Positions 49,323 through 61,300 of a stretch of 64,000 bases of DNA are shown piece after piece. The position numbers were made by a program, and so were the translations under genes. The stretch is from positions 124,001 through 188,000 of the forward strand of contig WBMZ01010256.1 in the NCBI GenBank assembly GCA_013400975.1. The letters are read 5' to 3'. The first letter of the stretch is position 1, and each line of letters begins with the position of its first letter. The notes below the pieces were generated by a model. That model worked only from the letters and a program-made list of their open reading frames with translations. It was not told where the DNA came from and ran no database searches. The stretch comes from Atrichornis clamosus. Taxonomy: Eukaryota > Chordata > Aves > Passeriformes > Menuridae.

Positions 49323-52300
49323 CAAGAAAAATATCTCATTTTATTTTTCTATTCAGTATGTAAAAGCAGATGAAATCCAGTTTATCTTGAACACATTAAA
49401 AGTTCCCTATGTGGGTAAATAAGTGGCATTGAAATAATTCTGTCTCTTCCCAAATTTGCTAACTCCAAGCCAAATACTGTGCCTGGACAGAGGTGAAGAA
49501 AAGTTCCTATCAGGAAAAAAAATTCCATGACCTCAGGACCTTCAGGTCCATTGCTTCCCCCAAAGGCTAAATGTTCTCCAAGACTTGAGATAGATGTAAA
49601 AGAAACTCTAATATTTCTGACACCTCTTCTTTAAAGGAGTAACGAAGCATTAAGGATATGAGGTAACTATAACCAAATAGAGTAACCCATGAAAATGTTT
49701 CATCTTCAGCACAAAACAGCAGCAGCTGTGAATCAATAGTGTAAATAAGAGCTGGGATGGAGCCTCCTTATCTGAGAGTGAAGGATAAACTCTGGGTACT
49801 TCAGGCTAACAGGACAGTGACTAAAGCTCTCATTTCAGTAAGGCTGGACCAAGGATTTCAGTCAATGCCTAATGAAATACTATCTGGGTAATGGCCATGA
49901 AATGGCTTAATTAAATACTAATTAAATCAGGCTTTAAATACAAAGCAGCTTCAAACAAGTCAGAGAGATACTTTGTGCAACAGGAGAGAAAATCTAGTGT
50001 TGCACGTGCCACAGAAAGTGTGAAGTTAGTTTTATGTAGAGAGTGTTCAACACCATATCAGGATCAGGTACGTTAGTGTGATTCAGCATCTCAGGTGAGG
50101 ATGTAGCCTGTCACCTCAGCTTCCCGTTCTTCTCCCAAATTGTTCTGTGAATGTCGCAGGAACAGAATTTTCTGTTGCTTCCTTTTAGGGCCGATGTAAT
50201 TTAGTTCACAAAGAAAGGGTCAATGAGACAATGAGATTTCGTCTGGAATTATCAAGACTGTGGGTAGTGTGATTGTAACTCTTCAGCTGACTTCCTGTTG
50301 TGAGTCTGACAAGTGCAAGTCACAGAGTGAGTTGTGTTGGAGATTGACAAATTGCTCCCCTGACATTCTGCTTATGAGGCTGACAACAGTGGGTTTGGAA
50401 AGAATCATGCCGAAGGAATAACTTGTAGTTGGACGTAGTTCTGTCCTCCAGAGGTGTACCAAGGAGGGATCATGACCAGCAGTTTGTTGACTGAAAATCT
50501 GATGCTTTACTTCAGTCTGGTTTTGTTTGGGGGAAAGATAAGTACAATTAATGTGGCTTTGAGTTAACCTTAGCTCTGCTCTTTTGTGGTTTTGCCACAC
50601 TTAATTAATGTCACAGACCAACAGAGTAATTACAACACAGGGAAACCCACTCAGGAAATAGGTTTTCCCATGTAGTAATCTTAATGTAAGCAGAGGACAA
50701 ATCTTGTAGGACAAATCTCCCTTTGGCTGAGAAATCCCAGAGCCTTGAAGCAGAGGGAGGGCAGTGCAAGTCTACCACAGAATGGTAGGGTTCCCAAAAC
50801 CCACAGGAGGAGACTGTGGAGCCCGTGGTCTGCAGTCACCTGCTCCATCAGGGTATCCACAAAGCCCAGGACGTGGCTGTGGTTCGGCGGATTGCACCAG
50901 CTTTGTGGCAAGGAGAGGATGTGAATTACCTCTTTCCTGAACTTCTGCGCAGGCTGTCTGGATCTTGGAGCTGTCTCTAGGAATTGAGAGGGTCACTGCT
51001 CTCCCTCCATACAGTTTGGGGTGGATGCAGGGGTCAGGACTGCAGTGGTGTGTCTCCCCTTGGCAGTGTCCTGCACAGCATTTCCCCTGCTGTGGACGTG
51101 GACCAATGTCCCATGGGAAGGAGGGCAGGAGCGGGGAAGGAGTGATTCATTCCCAAACCACTATTTCTCCAGTGTGCCTCTGCCACCCCTGTCCTCCTAG
51201 GGTGGATCTAGCCCTGGAGAGCCCATGTAGAGACATAAGATTTGTGTTTTAGGGACAATCAGCTGCACAAAATAATACAAATCACTGAATAGTTTATTGT
51301 ACAATAGACAATTGCAATAATCCTTATTAGTGTTTCTATTCATATGCAAATTAAGAAGCTGCTAACAGTAATAATTGTTGTTGGTTTAGAACAATCAAAA
51401 GGATATCGTAAAATTAATTTACTTAAAAGAGTCCTGAAAGAACTATTATTTATATTGTGAATATTCAGTGACTTTTAATTATAAGTGACTGACGTGCCTA
51501 GTTTTTCTATTAATTCTAAAGAGCAAGACAGCAGGCTTTTTCTTTTCTTTAGGTCTGTGTCCTGCAGATATCATTGTGGGATAATCTACTTCAGATATTA
51601 AACTAAAGGCTCCTAAAATAGGCAGAAAATGTGGGGAAAATCTGTGGCATAATCTGCCTTTGGTGCTGAAGGCAGCTCAGCATCACAGCCCAGTGGTACC
51701 TTGGCAGCCTGGAGCTTAGCAGAGCTGTTTTAGCTATTCACTGTTGTACTTGAAGGTCATTTAAACAACCTGGGGTTAGAGATGTTGGTTTTATTGTGCT
51801 GCCTCATCCATCTGATAAGCTGCTACTCAGAAATCTGAGCCTCATCTGCTCGGCCCGTGAAGGCCTGGGTTTGTATTGAGCCTTCACAATGTGGTTGAGT
51901 GGCCTAGAAATGGAAATGAAATGAATGAAAATGGGGTGGGGGGGCAAGATATTATACTATCTTCACAATTAAGCAACATGCCTTTGCATATCACAGTACT
52001 TACAGTTTCATTTCGTGCCAAGGTTTACAGCCTGATTTATGCAAGGGGCACAACACGAAGCTGGCAGTGTTCGTAGTCATCGGAGAAGTGAAGTTCGCTC
52101 AACCAAGCAGCTTCCCTCACAGCTAGGGCAGTTGAAAGGGTATTAATGTTCTCTTTGATATCAAAGCAATCTTCTGCTTTTTAAACAGCTTTATTTGTTT
52201 ATTTGTTCCTAGTTTAGGAAGTCCTTTAAGACTTAAGTAAGTTTCATGGAAAGAAATCTCGGTGTAGGGTTGCTCCTAATGTCATTCTTCATTTCCAACT

Positions 52301-55300
52301 TTCCTGTAAAAAATGTCACTGGCACTAAAAGTGCATTCAGTGATGGAAATGGATTAGGTGATGCTTTTCTTTGCCCTTCTTTTGGGGGCCAGAAGAGCAG
52401 AAGAAAAGAGGAATCTCTGGGATGTGAGCACAGTATTCCAGCCTGAGACACATTTCAATTTTACTTGCAGAGCTTTGTGAACTTTGCAATTTATTCATGA
52501 ACACAGGGAGGATCGAAGCTACAGCTTCTGCATGAGGTCATGGTCCAAGGGCTCTTTGAAATTTTAGATAGGACTTCTTTCTCTGAGTGCCATTTGCTGT
52601 CACCCTGCAAACAGTGGAGCCACTACTTCAAGACATTTGGTGGGAAGGGAAAGTGCCTGTTCTATTAAGGCACATGTATTTCTCCACTTGCCTTGGAAGG
52701 CTTAAAAGTGTTTCAGGGAAGAAATTTTCTTTTAGGATACAGTTGGGATGGATAAAACTTCATGAGTTTCTGTCAGTCTCTACAGAGAGAGACCAACAAT
52801 AAAGATTGAAACAAACCAGTTAAAGTGATGGGCTTTGTCACTTGAAATACATTATCTACAGCTAAGCAATAACATTTTTACTTTTTGTAGGCTGATGTAA
52901 TTAAGGATTTGCATAGATTTTGATGCTGTCCATTTAAAATATGAGAAAATCTTTTCTATAGCCTGATGGGTTTAGTTTGGTTTAAGAGGCAGAATACTAC
53001 TGAATGTGCCCAGGTGGGAACACTGAGTAACTTTTCTTTGTTCTCCGTGGAAGGGAGAGCTGCACCTCTCACCCCTGCCCATACCCCCTGAATAGCCACA
53101 CCACAGGCCCTCATCTGTTAAAGCAATTAGCACAAACTCAAAATGAAATGTAAATGCCCTTTGATCTTTTATAAAAAGGGGAAAGCTTAACTGTTGATGA
53201 CAGAGATAATCAACAAAAAATGGTAAAGGTACTTTTTGCTTTGGTGATTATCAGTCATGTTTCCATCACCAGAATTCAAGCTATCTCATTCATTAATACA
53301 TTGTGAAGTTGGCTGTTAAGTCACATTAGTGATTTAAAGAAAAGGACATCACAGCACAGACATCAGATGCCTGAAATTTTATTCATATTATGACAAAGTA
53401 CCAAATCAGGCTGCTAGACCTGACAGTGATTTCATTTGTTATAGTTTATTAAAAATAATATTACTGAGCATGAAACTAGGCTATATACAGTATTTGCCCT
53501 GTCTGTCAATATATGACAGGTATGCCATGAAAACCTGAGGCAACTAGTGTCAGGTTTTACTCTGAAAAGTGACTAATTCTAACCTGGGAAAAGACTACAG
53601 AAGTATCCACTGAGCAGCTCAAGTGGCAGAGCTTGGTACGAGAACTGCTGTTTGTCACTGAAACTGCAACACTGAGTGTTCTGTGTATGGAAATGCACAA
53701 TGTACCTGCAAGTAATAAGCCTTTAAGATGGTGTTCCCAGATGGCAATATCTCAGCTCTACGACAATTCCTGAAGCCATGTGAGAGACAAAACAATGAAG
53801 AAAATTGTCTATGTGAGTACTCTGTGTCTGTGCTGAGTTTCTCTCACATTCCTGTGTTTGAACAAAGTGAAATTCTTTTCCTTGTTTTGGTGTTTGAGGC
53901 CCCCTGCTGCACTGCAGAGGGTTTTGTCCCTCGTCACTCTGTTGGAGCACTGGTAGTGCTCCAGACCTGCTGATCATCCCGTGGACCACTGTATGGATTG
54001 TGTTCCTAACTAATTCACAACCTTAGTAATATCCATAGTTAGATTTTCAGAGTATAATTATTTGACACCAGGCACAGAGAGGTTAGGAGGTCAAGCGGGA
54101 GGTTAAAACTGCTGCTGAAAGAAACACTGCTAATAGGAGTAGGTGAAACCTTCAGAACTTCCCTTTTGCCAGAGTACTGTGACACTCTGGGATGTCCTAA
54201 GCTATTACTTCAGTTTTAATTTGCATATCAATTTTGGCATTTCCATTGTAGCTTTTGTCTCTAAATGGGTTCATCAGTTGCAGGTGGTTTGACATTTCAA
54301 TTTGCCCTCAAAGGTGCTTGCAAAAAGGTCACTTTATAAACTTAACTTTGGCTGATAAACTCTTGTGGGTCTATTGTTGTTTTGGGTTTTTTTGTGGGGA
54401 AAAATAAGTATGTCCTTGCTAGTAGTAAAAAAACCCCAAAAGACAGATTGTCACTAACCACATTAGGTTGAAATGTGTTGCCTCAATTCCACTGAGAGGT
54501 TTTAATGTCTGTATTTTATTGTCTTCAGCACCAAAAGTAACTACATTTTAGACCATTTGTTTCTTGGATTTGCATATGTTGGTGTCACTGTGGTACCTCT
54601 GGAAACCTTAAATCAAATGTGATTCTAAGAAGAACAGGTGAGTTCTGGCTCATCTGAATTTAGAAACAGATTTGTGATTGCTTTCAGTGAAGCCAGGAGA
54701 ACCAGTAGGAATAGGGGTTAAGTAATACCTGTAGGGAGCTGGGGTTTGTTTCCAAAGTTGTACATGTAACTGCCTTACCTTGTTCCTGTCACAAAATGAT
54801 GAAAAATTACAGCGCTTGTGGAACACAAGAGGAATTAGAGGACCTCTGGATCCATAGTCATTGCTCACTGCCGTACAGAATTAAAGATGGCAGGGCTGGA
54901 TTAAACAGCAAAACGAAAGGAATTTACAAACTAAAAATCCCAAACAAACAAGAACCTCAAAACCGTTAAGATGTTTACTGTGAAGCATCATAAGAAGGTG
55001 TGGTACTTGCTTGTAATTTGCCTGACTTGACTTATCCCTTGCAGACAAAAAAATTTATCAAATTCAGTTTAGAAACGGTAATAATGGTAGAAATAACAGT
55101 GTTTATTTCAGCAAACACTCAGAAGGCTATACCACTAGAAGAACCACTTTCTGAGAAGTGGTCAGCTACCTGACTCTTTCCTGGCACTACAACCTTTTTA
55201 TTGTTACGCTTATTGTTACAGTTCTAGACATTCCAGTAATGACCCAGGTGTCTGTTCTTTAAGTGCTCTATAACCTCAGAATAAAACCTAAACCATTGAC

Positions 55301-58300
55301 TTGAAGAGCTAAAGCCTACAAATAGAATATTAGAAACAGGGGATTGTGGGAGAGAGGAGAAGGGAATGCCACGAGATACTGACAGAGCATTCTTGAGTAA
55401 TGCTTTGGCTACATCAGCAAAATTAAAATGACTGATTTTTTTTTTTTTTTTTGACATTTGAAATTCTGTAGAATGGGGAGAAGACAATGAAGGCTAGCTA
55501 TTAGGAGCTGGAGGATAACCTAGTGATACCTGCTAGGTAGATGAATAACAAGAGAAGGGATTGAGAAGGGCTTTGAAAATGAAGACAAGCAGTTTGAGCA
55601 GAGTGGAAAACAGAACAAGAGGAAGGATTGTGCTTTCCTGAAAGGCAGCCTTAAAAACTAATTTCCAGAAGCATTCAGGATGGATTTGAAGTGGGCATGA
55701 GTGTTGACGACAGTGAGGAAGCCAGCAAGGGTCAACTTTAAGTAGAAAAGGTGTATTTTATTGCAGGAAAAAAAAGGCTGTATAGCAAGATTTAATGACT
55801 TTGGAAGAGGTTCAAGGTGAAGATGTGCATTATGTAAACACATGATTACCTGAACATGATTGTGGTTTTAGTACTCTGAAGCATTTGGGTCTAGCTTTGA
55901 AAAGGTAAAAAAATCTGCTTTTAAAGTTATTGATGCTGAGCTACCAAATGCTTATAAACAGATGGCAGTGAACTAGCTCAGATTTTAATTTGCCTGGAAG
56001 GAGTCAGCTCTGGTTTAAAGGATGGACCAGTGCATCAGCATATGGGAACGAAGGCTGTTTGTTTCCTGGTGAATGTGTGTCGAAGGAGAAGGAAACAGGG
56101 TAAGAAAGACATGAGATTCTGTAGGAATCCACAGAGAAAACCGTGAAGGCTAAAAAGGGATGGATGGGAGAGGATAAAGGAACATGCAGATATGTCCAAG
56201 TCACAGGAGCCGTAAGACAACATGCTTCTGAAGAAACAGGACACAGTTGTGTATGCCAGAATGGTTCTGGGGCTTTTTTACTGCCTTTTTTTTCTTTTCC
56301 TGTGGGAGAGATGTAGGGGTCTTGTGCAGAGAAAAGAGCAAAACCCAGAGAAACATTAGGAAGTGCATCAATTAAAATTTTAATTTATCAAGGACCTGTT
56401 AATTCTGAAGTTAACAGCATAAGGAGAACTATAGCAGTAAATACTGAGAGCATATATAAAACCAATGATTGACAGTTCTATTCAATTTAAAAAGTGGAGC
56501 TTAAGTAATGGGATTTTTGTTTGCTTGTTTTAAATAAAACCAAAGCAGAATACCAAAGTAGGCAACATCAAAATTACGTATTCCACTCCAATATTACTTC
56601 ATGAATTTAAATGAAAAAGAACAGGTCTGGCATTTAGTACCTATCTATTTTCTATTAAAATGTTAACATTTTTGTGTCTTTAAGCATGTATTTATAGCAC
56701 CACACTGTATTATTTAAAGTTTCTGAGCACCTTGGTTTTATTATTAGCAAATATTGTTGCTCAGAGTTCAGGTCTTAATTAGTGCATGGGCATGAAGAAG
56801 TGCACATAGGTCAGATAATCGGTGTTCTGGTGCCTCAGTTCAGCAGATACAAATCTGAACACTGAAGTGAAATAGTGAGTCTCTCTTACATACTTTAATG
56901 CAATTAAAATCTAAATTATGAGTTGCTACACTTGGTATACCAGAGTTGTTTGTCAGCTCTTCACTGAGACAAGTTTCATAGTTAATAGATCCTCAACATG
57001 GATGAAGTATCATTATAATGGTTTTAAAGTTGTATCATTAGGCTGAAAAAAATAACATGAATCTTCCTAGGGTTCACCTACGTCTTAGAGGGTAACTCTC
57101 TGTAATTCTTAGCCTGTGTTCTTATGTGTTTTCATCCTCAGCAGTGTTTTAGTGCAGCACAAGACACAGAGACAGCACAGCCTCTCCCTTCTGTCACTTC
57201 CTACACGAACAGTAAATGAGAAAACACTTGATTTTTATCTTAGTGATGTGTATGTTTGTGTTGCTCAGAATGAACTTGGATTCTGTTGAGCAGTTTCTTA
57301 TCAGGGTTGGAAAGTTCTTTCTTTCAGATGTGTTTATGTAACAAGAAATGCCAGAATAGGAGTCAGGAGCAATATAAATAGCCAAGAAAAGGCAATGTGA
57401 GCTAAGTCTGCTTTTACTGGAATCCACCAGACTGCTCTTTAGCTGGAGTTACAGTCAAGTATGAATCTGAGACTTTGGACCTGGTATTTTAATGCATTAC
57501 TCCCAAAAATAAATGACTTCATGGATTCATTTGGACAAAAATATGGTTCAAAGATGGAATAAAGTAGTGGTGAATCAGGCTTCTTATCTCTCATAGTTAT
57601 TATGCCAAAGGCAGGGTAGCAAATAAATACTGCTGGTGGTGAGCATTAAGTTTGCTCATTATAAATGCAGAGTCATGTACCAGTCTCCAGCATGATTTCA
57701 TCTGGGAACATTGCCATAAGGATTACAAATGGCTTTCAGCCTGAAAATTGGTATGTATTGCTTTAAACTTCCAGTAGGGAGTTGGCAATTTATCCTTCAG
57801 ATAATCATCTTGTGTTAAGTTGAACATCTCAGTGTAACTTTTTGCTACATGATAAACCAGCTTCTATGAATAATTTACTGCAACTGGCAACTCATGTCAG
57901 CTCTGAAGGCTTTATATAAAGTCTGGTGGCTTTTCAAAGTTTAATAATAAACTTGGAGCCAAAAATCTCATTGCGCTTAAAGTCAGTGGAATTTCAGTGT
58001 TAATTGCAATGGGAATCACAATTTAACCTTTTAGGGCAAACTTCTCAAAAATAGAAATTCCACATCATTGAGAGACCAAAGCTGTGCATTTGTATCCAAG
58101 TAAGCAGAGCTCATTTACCTTCCCGTGTACTCCAAAGCATCATGGGGCTTTGTGCAGATTTTATTTCGTGTAGGTGTTTGAAATATTTTCACTGGGCAAA
58201 AAAGTTGGTTGAATTACCTGGGGTTTCATTTCTCCCGTGGCAGATTTAGGGCATGTTCTGCACTGCACCACTGCAACGCAGCACGCAAGGTGTGAGTATT

Positions 58301-61300
58301 GCACCAAAATTATCATTCCAGCCCTACAGGAAACCTGCCACGGCAATCAAGTTGGTAGTGTTGAGAAAGAACAGCAGCACCTTCCGGTTTGTCAGGCCCT
58401 GAGTGAGTGGCTGATCTGTACCAGTGAGGTGTGTTTGGGCGCACGGAGGAGCTGAAGTATGAGAGGGAATTCTGTGAATCGTGCTTAGCATCATCCCCCT
58501 CTGTAAAACAAAGGCAACCAAAGCTTGTCAGATGACCTCTAACATCAGCAAAGAAGTATTTTGTACATGCACATGCTAATTCTGTATACATGATCTCAGC
58601 TCTAACCCTCTATAAATCACAAACTCTTCCTTTCCGATTTAGAGCATTCTGGCACAGCTCTGCTGTGTGCCGTGCTCACTCCGTGCCCCTGGCACGTGTG
58701 TGTGCTGTGCAGTGTTTTTTCAGGGAGCACTAGCTGAGCAGAGGATGAACTCTTTGGCAGTGAGAGGGCTGTGCAAGTGATATTTCAAGATTACAGCTGA
58801 AAGCAGAATTTGTCTCGGAGGAGATGGGTGGAATAGAAGGGCAGAAAGACGCTTTGTTCTGGATGTAACAACTGAGATTTAGGGGAGACTGTGACTCCAG
58901 GGATAAACTCTCCTTTTTCTCTTCCATGCTCATTTGCTACATGAGATCACATCAGGAGGAAGGGAGAGTCCTGGCATTCCCCAAAAACGAGCAAGACTAT
59001 GTCTTGGTCCAATGACAAATAAAGCTGCTTCTTATTTGTGGAGTTGGTCTGAGTAGCAGGACTGTACACAGCTTCTGGTTTCATTGCAATACTGTAAGTT
59101 TTCCTGATAATCAAGCAGATTTTCAGGAAAAGTTAAGCTTAGAATATTAAATAGAAAAAAACAGCTTTAAGCAAATTAGTTCACCTGAAATACAGGTGGG
59201 AAGAATATTTTGAACACCAAATTTACTCTGATAGTTCCTAGTCATTATGATGATTTCTTGAGAATCCTAGGCTGTGCAGCTCTCAACTCCCATTCATTCA
59301 TGTTTTCATCTTTTTAACTGTCTTTTTTTAGGACAACTTAATTTTCTTCTTAAGAAAAAAAAGTTTTGAACATATAAGTATGCCTTGACTAAACCTCACG
59401 CTTTCACCTTATGAGGATTTGGGGAACGATTTTCTTAGTTTTAATTATGTGATACCAATCTCAGTTTGCTTGTCTTGTATTATGTCTTAATGTGAATAGT
59501 CAGAGAGATTATTAGGTGGAGCAAACAGAAATGAAGCGATGGCTTTAGATAAGACACTTCTAGGAAAATAAATGCAAGAAAGCTACAGAATAATTGGTCC
59601 TTTAGTTGGAAGATGCCAGTTTACAGACATAAGGCTAATTGCAGGCCAAGTTTCTCAGCAGATATTAAAAATGCTGGAAACAGTTTAGCAAAAACCCCGC
59701 GTTTTACAGTCTGGGGGAAGATTAGTTATGAAGAGATTAGTTATAAGACTGGTTTTCAAGAACATGAAGAGACTGAAACAGAAGCCTTGTGTCAGATACC
59801 TCTGTCATGCTTTGGAGGCAACCAATGTGCTTCTCTTCAGACCCAGGTAGGAAACTCCTGTTACTTTAATCATTTACTTGTTGCAAATCTTTAGATTTAG
59901 AAGAATTTCTCTCCCATCACTTTAATCTGCTAGGAGCCCCAGGTTTCCAGGGGAAGCTTCCTGAGGTCACTGGATGCAGCTGCACCTGCAGGGAGGGCAG
60001 GGAAAGCAGGCAGCAGGTGGCAGCCTCCAAAGCCAGCCCATCCCTGTGTGAATGGCACTCACCTGCCCTTGAAAAGCAGGTGGTGGGAGGGTGCTGGCAG
60101 GGGATGCGGCAGTGCCAAAGATTCAGGGCACACGTTGACTCTGACACTTTGCAGATCACAAATCCTGCCCGCGTGTTTACAGAGCTTCCCCGCTGACAGT
60201 AATGCTGAATCCTTGCAGCCTCACTTTTTGAGAAGGTAAGGGCCTTTTGTCAAACACAGCTGATTTCCTGAACAAAAGTGCTCCCTGCCATATGCCCAGG
60301 AGACAGAGTTGTGCATCAATGCTGTTATAGGGGAAAAAGTAGATGGCAGAGTGCTGTGGGCTAGAACAGAGTAATTAAATGTAAGGAGGCTTATTTTGTT
60401 ACAGACTAAGGGAGTTGTTACTGTGTGTTTTGGTACCAATATCCAAGCAAGATTCTTTCTGTGGAAATGCAGTAGCTCCTCAGGGAGTATGTATGTGGTG
60501 GTGATGTGAAAATATGTGCTTGTTTTGCCAAGGAACTTGGAATGGATGCTGTATATCAGCATACAGCAAGTGTCTTGACTTCAGTGGAACTAAGCAAATT
60601 TTTGTCTATCTTATCTCTAGTCCATTGAACAAGGACTGCTGTGACATTTGCTGTTGTAGCCAAAATGAACAGTCCAAGTTCTGAGTAAAATGTTCAAAGT
60701 TATCCTAATGACTTACTAGTCCATATTCAGTATCCAGTCATTTGGACTTCCAAGACAGTACTGGAGTAGTTGTTCAGAAAATCACTTCCCTGAATTATTG
60801 CAGAATTTCTATCCTGTTGTGTTAGTTGATGGCGATGTTGCAATGCTGTAGGAACAAGTGTGCTGGTAAAATGTGCTTTGCCTGTATCTTTCGAGGTGTT
60901 TTAAACAAAAGTGCCTCGACTGTCCATTTTGTGCTGAAGTGGACAGCAAAACAGCTCATGTTCTTGTTGATGCTCGTCAAAACCATCCTCCTCAAGAGGT
61001 ACTGCTGTGACCATTCATCTGTTTAACAGCTTATTTCAATCACAAGTGCAAACTATGTCTTTATAGAGCTACGGGATGTTAAAGCATGAGCATGGTTTTA
61101 TTCTGTAAGGCCCTATTTTACCCGAAGGTCAATCTAAAATATTTTCCATTAAAAAGCATATATGTGCATGCCTTATGTGTACATTATGAGATGGTAATTC
61201 AGTTCATTACCTCAGGTGTTTAATCTCCTACAGCCTGCTCCAGACAAGTAATTTGTGTACCATCTTTAAACAAAAAAAACCCCAAAACCTCAAGCCCTAA

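Noticed and set aside
50681..51252. GC-richer patch with overlapping open frames on both strands
   Set aside because: Fewer stops are expected simply from the higher GC. No conserved motif, frame or repeat family was recognised.
54060..54110. 'gcacagagaggttaggaggt' resembling reversed MIR
   Set aside because: Only about 20 bases match, with no supporting flanks.
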